From NCBI GenBank assembly GCA_031421855.1, contig JANOPN010000078.1:1-64000 (forward strand): DNA of 64,000 bases, read 5' to 3'. The position numbers and the translations under genes are program-made. Shown one piece after another: positions 9,393-17,545 of the stretch; positions within the stretch are counted from its first letter, which is position 1; the number at the start of each line of letters is the position of its first letter. This stretch comes from JAAFHN01 sp031421855 (GTDB taxonomy: Bacteria > Pseudomonadota > Gammaproteobacteria > Burkholderiales > Burkholderiaceae_C). The notes under the pieces were generated by a model. The model did no database searches and was not told the origin of the DNA. It saw only the letters and a list, made by a program, of their open reading frames with translations.

Positions 9393-9863
9393 TCAAAGTT
9401 CAGTCTTGAGGCGAGCGAGCAGTTCTGCGTGCACCGAAGCGTTGACTTCTTTGCGCAAAATTTGTTCGGCACCTTTGACGGCAAGCGCAGACACTTCGTC
9501 ACGAAGCGTCTCGCGGGCTTTGACCATCTGGGCTGCGGCCTCGGCGTTTGCTGCGGCGATGATCTTGGCGGCTTCTTCACCGGCCTTGATTTTGGCTGCT
9601 TCGACGAGTTGTTGACCCCGGCGTTCAGCATCGCTCAGCCGGGTGGCTGCTTCGGCACGCGACTTCGACACTTCTTGCTCAATACCCGACTTGGCTGTCG
9701 CCAGTTCGGATTTGGCTTTGTCGGCGGCAGCCAAGCCATCAGCGATTTTCGCTGCGCGCTCGTCCAGCGCAGTGCGCAAGGGTGGGATCACAAACTTCAT
9801 CGTGAACCCGATAAAAATCAGGAACACGATCATCTGGATGATCAGGGTGGCATTGATGTTCAC
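9393..9863 (-). CDS. atpF: ATP synthase F0 b subunit
   Basis: Subunit b is the membrane-anchored peripheral stator. The product has one N-terminal membrane span (about residues 5-27, TLIIQMIVFLIFIGFTMKF) and a long Ala/Glu/Lys-rich helix. The frame is open upstream to a TTG at 9881, but a GTG at 9863 gives NINATLI as the N-terminus, the usual betaproteobacterial start, is preceded by GAGGA, and yields 156 residues, exactly the family length; it is chosen. Confidence 0.97.
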   Translation of the reverse strand: MNINATLIIQMIVFLIFIGFTMKFVIPPLRTALDERAAKIADGLAAADKAKSELATAKSGIEQEVSKSRAEAATRLSDAERRGQQLVEAAKIKAGEEAAKIIAAANAEAAAQMVKARETLRDEVSALAVKGAEQILRKEVNASVHAELLARLKTEL

Positions 9864-9944
9864 GTGAGCTTCCTCAAACAAAGGACGAGTCCGCTGCCGC
9901 CAGTTGGCGGGCAGTGGGCCTCATCCGTGGACCCGAGGGGGCAA

Positions 9945-10208
9945 TTACTTGACCAAGCGCGAGATCTGGCCGAGGAATGGGTTGGCCGTGGCAAACCACA
10001 ACGCGATACCGGTACCAATAATGAACGCGGCGTCGATCAGGCCAGCCAACAAGAACATTTTGGTCTGCAACTCACCCATCAACTCGGGTTGGCGTGCAGC
10101 GGCTTCGAGGTACTTGCTGCCCATGATGCCGATACCGATACAAGCGCCCAATGCGCCCAGACCAATGATCAGACCGGTGGCGAGTGCGACAAAACTAATG
10201 ACTTCCAT
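9945..10208 (-). CDS. atpE: ATP synthase F0 c subunit (rotor ring)
   Basis: Subunit c forms the proton-driven rotor ring. The 87-residue protein is a two-helix hairpin: helix 1 with the GxGxGxG-type GALGACIGIGIMG, polar loop AARQPE, and helix 2 with the proton-carrying carboxylate Asp59 in LAGLIDAAFIIG. The ATG at 10208 follows a TTAGGAGTCATC Shine-Dalgarno context; upstream in-frame codons are not used. No sodium-binding signature is evident, so proton coupling is inferred. Confidence 0.98.
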   Translation of the reverse strand: MEVISFVALATGLIIGLGALGACIGIGIMGSKYLEAAARQPELMGELQTKMFLLAGLIDAAFIIGTGIALWFATANPFLGQISRLVK

Positions 10209-10289
10209 GATGACTCCTAAGGGATGGATAAGTAAAAACAAACAAACGAAACTGAAAACGAACCAAAACCAACGAAACGGGTGAAACGA

Positions 10290-11141
10290 TCAGTGCTTGT
10301 CGTGGGCTTGGCCCAAGTACACGAGCGTCAACATCATGAACACAAACGCTTGCAGCGTGATGACCAGGATGTGGAAAATTGTCCAAGCCGTACCGGCGAT
10401 GATGTGCAACAGCGCCAAGCCGATACCCGACGCGTCAAGGCTCCATGCGCCGCCGAGCAAGGCGATCAACATGAAAATCAACTCGCCAGCGTACATGTTG
10501 CCAAAAAGTCGCATGCCGTGGGAGACTGTTTTTGCAATGAATTCAATGACTTGCATCAAGAAGTTTGGAATCCACAAAAACGGGCTGCTGCCAAACGGTG
10601 CGCTGAAAAGCTCGTGGATCCAGCCGCCGAGGCCCTTGATCTTGACGTTGTAGTACAAGCAAATCAGTAGCACAGCGACTGCAAATCCCATGGTCACCGA
10701 TAAGTCGGCCGTTGGCACAACGCGCATGTAGTCTTTTGCGCCGAGCGCTGGGCCGGCGACGTGCCAAATGCTGGGGATCAAGTCCACTGGCAACATGTCC
10801 ATGAAGTTCATCAGGAAAATCCAGACGAACACGGTTAGCGCGAGTGGCACCACGAATTTGCGGCTTTCGGCGCTGTGGACGATGCCTTTGGCTTGGCTGT
10901 CGACCATTTCAAACAAAAACTCAACCGCGGCTTGCCAGCGCCCTGGCACGCCCGATGTGGCGCGGCGTGCGCCGACCCACATGATCCAACAAGCGATCAC
11001 GCCAAGCGTGATTGACCAAAAGACTGAATCAAGGTTGACGACGGAGAAGTCCACGACCTCGGTTTGCGCCTTGTTTTGCAGGTGCGTGAGGTGGTGGACG
11101 ATGTATTCGCCTGAAGTTGGAGCAGTGGTTCCTGAGGACAT
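10290..11141 (-). CDS. atpB: ATP synthase F0 a subunit
   Basis: Subunit a is the stator channel of F0 against which the c-ring turns. The 283-residue product has about six membrane helices and the conserved FGNMYAGELIFMLIALL stretch containing the essential Arg region (MRLFGNMYAGE) and, near the C-terminus, ITLQAFVFMMLTLVYLGQA. It is followed by atpE after an 81-bp gap that contains a purine-rich, A-rich leader. Confidence 0.98.
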   Translation of the reverse strand: MSSGTTAPTSGEYIVHHLTHLQNKAQTEVVDFSVVNLDSVFWSITLGVIACWIMWVGARRATSGVPGRWQAAVEFLFEMVDSQAKGIVHSAESRKFVVPLALTVFVWIFLMNFMDMLPVDLIPSIWHVAGPALGAKDYMRVVPTADLSVTMGFAVAVLLICLYYNVKIKGLGGWIHELFSAPFGSSPFLWIPNFLMQVIEFIAKTVSHGMRLFGNMYAGELIFMLIALLGGAWSLDASGIGLALLHIIAGTAWTIFHILVITLQAFVFMMLTLVYLGQAHDKH

Positions 11142-11174
11142 CTTCGTTCTAAGCCTATCTAGCCGACTGTTTGG

Positions 11175-11693
11175 TCAGTTACTCGTTGTCAAAACCGTCT
11201 TGACAGCGGGTTTAAACACCGCTGCCAACCAATAAACCTTCATCGTCAAGACCATGCCAATCAGCAACGCTGGCCAGCTCAAGTCTGGCAGCAGCTGGGC
11301 AGCGGCTATCAACATCGCCACGCTCAGCCCAATCTTGACCATTTCCCAAACCATGAAACTCATTGCTGAGCTCACAGCCCCTAATTTTCCAAGTGGCGAG
11401 GACATGCCTCGCGCCAACACGCTAGCGGGCAATGCCACCGTCAACGCACCGTAAAGCGCTGACCATGCAACCGACCGCTCACCGGAGATGAGCCACGCAA
11501 ATGACGCGACGATGACGCCAGCGATCAACTGCCATCCCACCACGGTCCAAGGCGACACCGATGGAGATGCTTGGCTGATTGCGGCCACTTGTGCCGCGGT
11601 CAACCTCACCGCGTCGGGTTCGACTTGATTTGATGAACTTGCACCCCAATTGTCATGGGCATGCGGTGAATGCAGCGGTTTTTTAGGACTCAC
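11175..11693 (-). CDS. atpI: ATP synthase-associated protein I
   Basis: AtpI is a small membrane protein that heads many atp operons and helps assemble the c-ring. The 172-residue product has a hydrophilic His/Asn-rich N-terminus and four membrane segments from about residue 55 on. The frame is open up to a TTG at 11717, but the promoter -10 ends at 11726, which would leave almost no leader; the GTG at 11693, preceded by GGGGAAACT, fits a start site near 11719 and is preferred. The C-terminal KPAVKTVL is weakly conserved. It precedes atpB by 33 bp. Confidence 0.85.
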   Translation of the reverse strand: MSPKKPLHSPHAHDNWGASSSNQVEPDAVRLTAAQVAAISQASPSVSPWTVVGWQLIAGVIVASFAWLISGERSVAWSALYGALTVALPASVLARGMSSPLGKLGAVSSAMSFMVWEMVKIGLSVAMLIAAAQLLPDLSWPALLIGMVLTMKVYWLAAVFKPAVKTVLTTSN

Positions 11694-11725
11694 AGTTTCC
11701 CCAGACAAGTTCAACAAAGCCTCTG

Positions 11726-11754
11726 ATTATACGTAGAAACCCCTGAGCAACCAA
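11726..11754 (-). promoter_or_regulatory. sigma-70-type promoter of the atp operon
   Basis: On the minus strand TTGGTT (11754-11749) and TATAAT (11731-11726) are separated by exactly 17 bp. The predicted transcription start is around 11719, about 26 bases upstream of the preferred atpI GTG. Confidence 0.75.
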
Positions 11755-11812
11755 GCACCAAGCAAATACCCACCGTTGCCTTGGTCATGCGACTTGGTTT
11801 TACCATCGCGGC

Positions 11813-12316
11813 ATGACTGAAATTTCAAAACTGATTCATTTGTGTGCGGCCATCGTTTGGGTGGGCGGCATGGGCGCCATGATTTTGGCGGTGCGACCCG
11901 CAGTGTTGGCCTGGGTGCAGCCGCCCCTTCGCTTGCAATTGATGGCGGCAATTTTGCAGCGGTTTTTTGTCGTGGTGTGGGTGAGCATTGGCTTGCTGTT
12001 TGCGACAGGCTTGCATTTGTACGGTTCGGGTGCTGCGGCGGCCGGATCGGCGCGGCGCGCAATGGTGGCGGCTGGCAACGCGGTCGGCGGCGGGCCATTG
12101 CTGCCGCTGGGTTGGCATGTGATGCTAGGCCTTGGGGTCGTGATGTTTGCGATTTTTGGGCACATTTACTTCGCCGGATTCAAAAAGCTCAACCGCGCCT
12201 TGGCAGCAACCGACATGTCCGCTGCGGCAAAGGCGCTGGGCCAAATGCACCCGCTCATCGTGGCGAACTTTGTGATTGGCTGGCTTGCAATCGCCGCAGT
12301 CAAGCTGTTAAGCTGA
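11813..12316 (+). CDS. CopD-family membrane protein
   Basis: A 167-residue polytopic membrane protein with four membrane helices (about residues 5-25, 45-67, 100-122, 146-166). The opening ISKLIHLCAAIVWVGGMGAMI, with an early His in the first helix, and the HV..GLGVVMFAIFGHIYF segment resemble the CopD-domain/HemJ-like superfamily of small haem- or copper-related membrane proteins. The precise role cannot be told from sequence. It is divergent from the atp operon, with its start 59 bp from the atp -35 box, and ends 15 bp before the next gene. Confidence 0.6.
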   Translation: MTEISKLIHLCAAIVWVGGMGAMILAVRPAVLAWVQPPLRLQLMAAILQRFFVVVWVSIGLLFATGLHLYGSGAAAAGSARRAMVAAGNAVGGGPLLPLGWHVMLGLGVVMFAIFGHIYFAGFKKLNRALAATDMSAAAKALGQMHPLIVANFVIGWLAIAAVKLLS

Positions 12317-12331
12317 AAATCGATTGATTTG

Positions 12332-13486
12332 ATGAAAAATATGCTCTTGGTCACCAGATCCATTGGGTTTGTTGCTGCGATTATCGTAGCGATTTCGACA
12401 CTTTCGCTCCATGGGTGTACGACCGTGAACTCAGCCTACGACCCCAGCAAAAAGCACCACTTGCCTCAGGGGTTTCAAAACAACTACATCGCAAATATTG
12501 ACGTCCCGCGCGGGGATTTGTTCAAGTGGCAATACGAGGCGTGGCGCAATGGACTGCCCAAGCCACCGCAAACGCCGACTGCCGAAGTCGCGGCGGACAT
12601 GGCCTTCATTCGCGCCAACGTCGGGCCAACTCAGCAACCTGCCATCACTTGGGTGGGTCACGCGACCATGCTTGTACAGATGGCTGGCATGAATGTGCTG
12701 ACTGACCCTGTTTTTTCGCAACGCGCGTCGCCGGTTCAGTTTGCTGGCCCCAAGCGGGCGCAAGCCCCTGGCATCGCATTGGCTGACTTGCCGAAAATGG
12801 ATGTCGTCGTGATCAGCCACAACCATTACGACCATTTGGACACGGCCAGTGTTTTGGCGCTCAACGCTCAAGCGGGCGGCCCGCCGCTTTTTTTGGTGCC
12901 TCTGGGCGTAAAAGCTTGGTTTGCGAGCCAAGGAATCACAAATGTTCGCGAAATGGACTGGTGGGACGTGGTTCGCCTGCCTTCTAAGCTCGGTGTTGGT
13001 GAATTTGAGGTGCATTTCACCCCCGTGCAACACTGGAGTGCGCGTGGTCTGGGCGACCGGCGCGCGACCCTGTGGGGTGGCTACGCCATGATTGCGCCCG
13101 ACTTTCATGCCTATTTCAGCGGTGATACCGGCTACAGCAAAGACTTTGTGGACACCCAAGCCCGTTTTGCACCCCGGCAAACGCCTGCGTTGGGGGGTGG
13201 GTTTGATGTTGCGTTGATTGCTGTGGGTGCGTACGAGCCGCGCTGGTTCATGAAGAATCAGCACGTTAACCCGGCTGAAGCGGTGCAAATTCACAAAGAC
13301 TTGGGTGCCAAACGCTCGGTCGGCGTGCATTGGGGCACGTTCAATTTGACAGACGAGTCGCTCGACCAGCCGCCCAAAGACCTGGCCCAAGCCAGGCTGG
13401 AGACAGGCGTGACCGAAGACCAGTTTGGCTTGATGGCGATCGGGCAGACCAAGAAGCTGCCCAAGCGCCCTAACCCAGTGCCCTAA
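12332..13486 (+). CDS. Lipoprotein-type metallo-beta-lactamase-fold hydrolase (NAPE-PLD/UlaG-like)
   Basis: A 384-residue MBL-fold hydrolase of the N-acylphosphatidylethanolamine phospholipase D-like group. The metal motif HxHxDH is seen as HNHYDHLD (about residue 163); ITWVGHATMLVQM is the typical first strand pair and YFSGDTGYSKDF the later metal-bridging Asp region; GVHWGTFNLTDE carries the last His. The N-terminus is a signal sequence ending SLHGC (about residues 24-29), suggesting a lipoprotein. The ATG at 12332 is used instead of the TTG just before it. Residues 2-20 of the signal region are encoded by a copy of the short interspersed element. Substrate unknown. Confidence 0.85.
   Translation: MKNMLLVTRSIGFVAAIIVAISTLSLHGCTTVNSAYDPSKKHHLPQGFQNNYIANIDVPRGDLFKWQYEAWRNGLPKPPQTPTAEVAADMAFIRANVGPTQQPAITWVGHATMLVQMAGMNVLTDPVFSQRASPVQFAGPKRAQAPGIALADLPKMDVVVISHNHYDHLDTASVLALNAQAGGPPLFLVPLGVKAWFASQGITNVREMDWWDVVRLPSKLGVGEFEVHFTPVQHWSARGLGDRRATLWGGYAMIAPDFHAYFSGDTGYSKDFVDTQARFAPRQTPALGGGFDVALIAVGAYEPRWFMKNQHVNPAEAVQIHKDLGAKRSVGVHWGTFNLTDESLDQPPKDLAQARLETGVTEDQFGLMAIGQTKKLPKRPNPVP
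12335..12392 (+). repeat. Short interspersed element, copy b, inside the MBL signal sequence
   Basis: Core CTCTTGGTCACCAGATC followed by CATTGGGTTTGTTGCTGCG; the 3' part forms a short hairpin (CTGCGATTATCGTAG). It starts directly after the gene's ATG-AAA and is translated as LLVTRSIGFVAAIIVA, i.e. it supplies the hydrophobic signal segment. Confidence 0.85.
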
Positions 13487-13511
13487 CCGTTAGCGCGTAT
13501 GGCTTTGACGC

Positions 13512-14129
<618 letters not shown>

Positions 14130-14399
14130 GTGAAATATCTCAAAAAATGACGCGACTACCATTTACTTGACGAAGCCGGGTCTGGACACAGGTCTCGGTT
14201 GGTCAGTTGCCCTGTCGTCAGTCTTACGCCACTGGCGTTCTAAATGCGTCGAACCGCTTCTATTTTGTTGCTTTTGACCGCTTGGTTAGGCTTTGCCACT
14301 TTGCCGTCGCTGGCGCAAAGCCCAAATCTCGAGCAACGCTACCCCGATGTTGTGAGCGCGAAGGTCACGCCCAGAGGCGGCAATCGGTTTGATTTTGAT

Positions 14400-14504
14400 T
14401 CGGACTTACGCAAAACCGCCCCAGCGGCGTTGCAGCTCCTAGCCGTGCTGTTCGCACTGTCTTCGTCGCTGCGCCTTGCTGGGTCAATTTTGCGTAAGTC
14501 CTAC
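14400..14504 (+). mobile_element. MITE-like element, GGACTTACGC type, copy 1
   Basis: A 105-bp non-coding element flanked by TTGAT direct repeats (14395-14399 and 14505-14509). The ends are inverted: CGGACTTACGCAAAAC on the left and AATTTTGCGTAAGTCCTA on the right. The interior is nearly identical to copies at 20669, 34238 and 50771. It carries no transposase and lies inside the broken gene 14244-14943. Confidence 0.92.
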
Positions 14505-14675
14505 TTGATGTGACGGTTTCGTCGCCCTACGACACACCGCAGCGCTATTGCGACGCATTCAAGGTGATGGATGCCAAGGGCAAACTGCTTGGCGAACGGG
14601 TGTTGTGGCACGACCACCAAACCGAGCAGCCCTTCACCCGCGACCTGCACGGCGTGGTGATTCCGGCCGATTTAA

Positions 14676-14858
14676 CCGAGATTGTTCATTGGGACGCGAA
14701 TGGGTGGCGTGGCGAGTTGCGAGTCAGTTCTGAGGCGACTGACGAGTCCAATAGCTTGGCTATTGGCGAGGAAGAGCCTCGGAAATGGCCGCAAATCGTC
14801 CGTCAACTATCGCGTAGACCAAAAACCGAAGGTTTGGTCGCCCAATGGACAATCTCGG
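14676..14858 (+). mobile_element. Second MITE-like element, 183 bp, 18-bp inverted ends
   Basis: Ends CCGAGATTGTTCATTGGG (14676-14693) and CCCAATGGACAATCTCGG (14841-14858) are inverted repeats matching at 17 of 18 positions. The element is flanked by TTTAA direct repeats (14671-14675, 14859-14863). The interior has an extra hairpin CCAATAGCTTGGCTATTGG. No other copy was found in the window and no transposase is encoded. Exact removal restores the host reading frame, confirming the boundaries. Confidence 0.88.
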
Positions 14859-14988
14859 TTTAAAGCGCGTGACCATCCAAGGTCGAGACCAAAAGCATGG
14901 CTACGGGGGTAAATCGATTGAGGTTGCGCTGCCGGGCCGATGAGAATCGTCTGAAACCGCCTTGGGCAGCTATTTTTCGCCAATTTTT

Positions 14989-15042
14989 CGATAAATCGAC
15001 CTTCGGTCTCCAAATTCATTGGGTTTACTGCTATCATTTTAT
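14989..15042 (+). repeat. Short interspersed element, copy c
   Basis: Core ACCTTCGGTCTCCAAATT followed by CATTGGGTTTACTGCTATC with an AT-rich flank. It lies in the gap between the broken gene 14244-14943 and the stop of the MerR-type gene. Confidence 0.8.
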
Positions 15043-15066
15043 GTGGTTTCAATGCTGGTTTCGCCA

Positions 15067-15549
15067 TCACAAATGTGACGAACCGCGCCGCAATGGCTCG
15101 CTGACGACAGCGTCTTGGGCTTGTTGGTGTAAGGCCTCAATCAAGTGGCATTGATCGCCCGAGCCGTCGCAGCGCTTTCGCAAGTGGCTGAGTTCGGCCT
15201 CGAGTTGCTCGAGCTCTGCGCGGCGCGTTCGAACGTGCTCGATGTGCGCATCCAAGGTGTCGCGAGCGGTTTGGCAGTCGGTTTTGCTGCGTAAATCCAA
15301 GGTCAGCAACCGCCGAACTTCATCCAACGACATGTCCAAACTGCGCAAGCGGCGAATGAACCGCAGCTGCGCGATGTCTTCACTGGTGTAGCTGCGGTAT
15401 CGGTTGTCGCCCGAACCGCGCGCCGGTATCAGGCCTTGTTTTTCGTAAAAGCGGATGTTTGCAGCGGTCAGCCCGCTTTGTTTGGCCGCCAGTCCGATCA
15501 GCGAACGAGCCAAATAACCCTTCTTCGATTGTGGGATATCGTTTGCCAT
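15067..15549 (-). CDS. MerR-family metal-responsive regulator (CadR/PbrR-like)
   Basis: A 160-residue MerR-type activator. The winged-helix DNA-binding part has GLTAANIRFYEKQGLIPARG and NRYRSYTSEDIAQLRFIRRLRSLDMSL (quoted in part), followed by the dimerising coiled coil. Cys at about residues 92, 127 and 134 (the last two in RCDGSGDQC) lie where CadR/PbrR/ZntR-type sensors bind Cd, Pb or Zn. The ATG at 15549 is chosen; longer upstream frames run through the divergent promoter. It is transcribed away from a CDF-like transporter, which it probably controls. Confidence 0.85.
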   Translation of the reverse strand: MANDIPQSKKGYLARSLIGLAAKQSGLTAANIRFYEKQGLIPARGSGDNRYRSYTSEDIAQLRFIRRLRSLDMSLDEVRRLLTLDLRSKTDCQTARDTLDAHIEHVRTRRAELEQLEAELSHLRKRCDGSGDQCHLIEALHQQAQDAVVSEPLRRGSSHL

Positions 15550-15551
15550 GG

Positions 15552-15582
15552 TTGACCTTGAAGTGACTCGAACCCTTTCAAT
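15552..15582 (+). promoter_or_regulatory. MerR-type promoter of the metal transporter genes
   Basis: TTGACC (15552-15557) and TTCAAT (15577-15582) are separated by 19 bp, the over-long spacing typical of MerR-activated promoters. An imperfect dyad TTGAAGTGACTCGAA (15558-15572) fills the spacer and is the likely regulator binding site. It starts two bases upstream of the regulator's own ATG. Confidence 0.7.
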
Positions 15583-15609
15583 CATGCCATCGAATACACG
15601 AGAAAGCCC

Positions 15610-16242
15610 ATGTCCGCACATTGCCACGCCCACGCCCATTCATCGACACCCCCTTCGCAGGGCAACTACCGGCGCGCGTTGTGGGTTGCGCTGATCGTCA
15701 ACTTTGCGATGTTCGCGGTTGAGGTGCTCGCGGGCGCTTGGTCAGGCTCGGTTTCGCTGTTGGCGGATTCGATTGATTTTTTGGGCGATGCCTTGAACTA
15801 CGGCGTGTCGTTGACCGTGCTGGGCATGGCGGTGGTTTGGCGCTCGCGGGCGGCCATGCTCAAAGGGGCGTGCATGCTGGTGTTTGGCTTGGCGGTTTTG
15901 GCCAAAACAGCGTGGGCGATGCAAGCTGGTGTGTTGCCGCTTGCAAATACCATGGGGCTGGTCGGTGCGCTGGCCTTGGTGGCGAATGTCGGTGTTGCCC
16001 TCATGCTATATCGGTATCGCAATGGCGACGCAAACATGCGCAGCGTGTGGCTGTGCACCCGCAACGATGCCATTGGCAACATCGCCGTGTTGATTGCCGC
16101 TGCGGCGGTTTGGGGCACTGGCAGCGCTTGGCCTGATTGGCTAGTGGCTTTTGGCATGGCCACCTTGGCCATTCATGCGGGCGGGTCGGTGCTGGCTCAG
16201 GCCAGGCGCGAAATGTCCAATCAACTGGAGGGTGCGAATTGA
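15610..16242 (+). CDS. Short CDF-like metal cation transporter
   Basis: A 210-residue membrane protein with a His-rich N-terminus (SAHCHAHAHSS) and about six membrane helices. The CDF metal-site pattern is visible as DSIDFLGDALNYGV in helix 2 and TRNDAIGNIAVL in helix 5. It lacks the usual cytosolic C-terminal metallochaperone-like domain (family length near 300), so it is a short form. It probably exports Zn/Cd/Co-type ions and is divergently transcribed from the MerR-type regulator. Its stop overlaps the TTG start of the next gene. Confidence 0.8.
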   Translation: MSAHCHAHAHSSTPPSQGNYRRALWVALIVNFAMFAVEVLAGAWSGSVSLLADSIDFLGDALNYGVSLTVLGMAVVWRSRAAMLKGACMLVFGLAVLAKTAWAMQAGVLPLANTMGLVGALALVANVGVALMLYRYRNGDANMRSVWLCTRNDAIGNIAVLIAAAAVWGTGSAWPDWLVAFGMATLAIHAGGSVLAQARREMSNQLEGAN

Positions 16243-16952
16243 ACTCAATCTACAAAATAAATGGCATGCACTGCGGCTCGTGTGTGGCCAAGGTCACCCG
16301 GGCCTTGACACCGCTGGCCTCGGCGGTGAATGTGAGCTTGTCGCCGATGCAAGTGTCACTGAGCGACCCTGCGGTGCCGTTTGAGCAGTTGCGAGCCGCC
16401 GTTGCTCAGGCGGGCGCTTACGAATTGGTGGCGTTGGCCGGTGCAATCGCACCACAAACCCCCCCTGCCCCCAGTTGGTTCGCCAGCTACTACCCCTTGC
16501 TGCTGATCGCCGCTTACATCTTGCTGGGCAGCGTGCTTGTCCAAGTCGCTCAAGGCGAGGTGAGGTTTGACGAGACGATGCGCTACTTCATGGCCGGGTT
16601 CTTTTTGGTCTTTTCGTTTTTCAAGTTGCTTGACGTGCGCGCCTTTGCGAAGGCGTACGCGGGCTACGACTTGTTGGCCGCGCGCTGGCATGGATGGGGG
16701 TTGATTTACCCGTTTGTCGAGCTGGCCCTTGGGGTTGCGTATTTGGCCCACTTCAGCCCCGTGGTGACCAACAGCGTCACCGTTGTCGTGATGGGCTTCT
16801 CCGCCATTGGCGTGATCCGCGCCGTCGCCAGCAAGACCCAGATTCAGTGTGCGTGTCTGGGCACCGTGTTCAAGCTGCCCATGAGCACAGTGACCATCGT
16901 CGAAGATGTCGGCATGGTGGTGATGGCCGGCGCGATGCTGGTCATGATCTGA
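16239..16952 (+). CDS. HMA domain fused to a MauE/DoxX-like membrane protein
   Basis: A 237-residue fusion. Residues 1-65 form a heavy-metal-associated domain with the metal motif GMHCGSC; the rest is a four-helix membrane domain resembling MauE/DoxX proteins, including TQIQCACLGTVFKLPMSTVT with a CxC pair and the conserved TVTIVED. The TTG at 16239 overlaps the upstream stop (TTGA) and is preceded by GGAGGG at 16228, so it is chosen over upstream in-frame codons. Role inferred: binding or transferring a metal ion or redox equivalents together with the CDF-like transporter, under MerR-type control. Confidence 0.75.
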   Translation: MNSIYKINGMHCGSCVAKVTRALTPLASAVNVSLSPMQVSLSDPAVPFEQLRAAVAQAGAYELVALAGAIAPQTPPAPSWFASYYPLLLIAAYILLGSVLVQVAQGEVRFDETMRYFMAGFFLVFSFFKLLDVRAFAKAYAGYDLLAARWHGWGLIYPFVELALGVAYLAHFSPVVTNSVTVVVMGFSAIGVIRAVASKTQIQCACLGTVFKLPMSTVTIVEDVGMVVMAGAMLVMI

Positions 16953-17116
16953 GCACCGCCCAAAACGCGCAGCGAATAAATTGGAGTTCGGCAATGGGAC
17001 GACGGCCATGTGCGCCTAATGGTTGCACAGATCCGTAGGTAGCTGCCCGCCAATTGAGATCTTTTCGTCTGCCAATACGAGACGAACTTGATCGGCATGC
17101 TAGCTGCTAACATCTC

Positions 17117-17545
17117 ATGATGAGTGTCTTGCCGATTGACCACACCACATTGAGCAAGGCCCTGTCACGCTTGCGCGAGGCGATCACGCTCTGGCATGGA
17201 CTTGACGCAGCGGACCCGCTGAAGCCGCACTTGCGATCGGCCGTGATTCAGAGCTTCGAATTCACGTACGAGTTGGCGATTCGCAGCACCCGGCGTGTTT
17301 TGATCGAGCGCGCTTCTTCTGCCGATATGGTGCGAGATTTGAGTTTTAACGATTTGCTGCGGCGCGCGCTAGATGCCGGGTTACCAATGCCGCTGGATGC
17401 GTGGCGGCGTTGGCGTGACATGCGCAACGGCACATCGCACACCTATGACGAAGAGCGAGCGCTGGTGGTCGCCCTTGCAGCCAGCGATTTCGTTGACGAC
17501 GTGGCGGCGCTGCTCGTGCGCCTTGATTGTGACCCCCCGCCATGA
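17117..17545 (+). CDS. HEPN-type protein, nucleotidyltransferase substrate-binding (HI0074) family
   Basis: A 142-residue all-helical protein of the HEPN superfamily. The RNase-like Rx4-6H motif is present as RNGTSH (about residues 107-112). It overlaps the next gene by four bases (ATGA). HEPN-MNT pairs act as toxin-antitoxin modules in which the MNT partner nucleotidylates the HEPN toxin. Two ATGs are adjacent at the start (17117 and 17120); either may be used. Confidence 0.85.
   Translation: MMSVLPIDHTTLSKALSRLREAITLWHGLDAADPLKPHLRSAVIQSFEFTYELAIRSTRRVLIERASSADMVRDLSFNDLLRRALDAGLPMPLDAWRRWRDMRNGTSHTYDEERALVVALAASDFVDDVAALLVRLDCDPPP

Larger units (their letters stand above)
14244..14943 (+). 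pseudogene. Secreted-protein gene broken by two small transposable elements
   Basis: Three coding blocks lie in order: 14244-14399 (signal peptide then SPNLEQRYPDVVSAKVTPRG..RFDFD), 14510-14675 (VTVSSPYDTPQRYCDAF...HGVVIPADL) and 14864-14943 (RVTIQGRDQKHGYGGKSIEV...stop). Between them sit a 105-bp element (with TTGAT duplicated) and a 183-bp element (with TTTAA duplicated). Deleting each element plus one copy of its duplication rejoins the blocks into one 133-codon frame (700 minus 110 minus 188 is 402 bases) with no frameshift or stop. The ancestral product was a small exported protein of unrecognised function; as it stands translation ends at 14513 after residues encoded by the first element. 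Confidence 0.88.

Noticed and set aside
12431..13390. A 319-codon open frame on the minus strand opposite the MBL hydrolase
   Set aside because: Shadow of the real gene; the Arg/His-rich product has no domain and no ribosome-binding site, whereas the plus-strand frame has the HxHxDH motif.
16953..17116. Possible tRNA or small RNA gene in the gap after the metal module
   Set aside because: Short inverted segments are present, but no cloverleaf, T-loop sequence or promoter-terminator pair could be identified.
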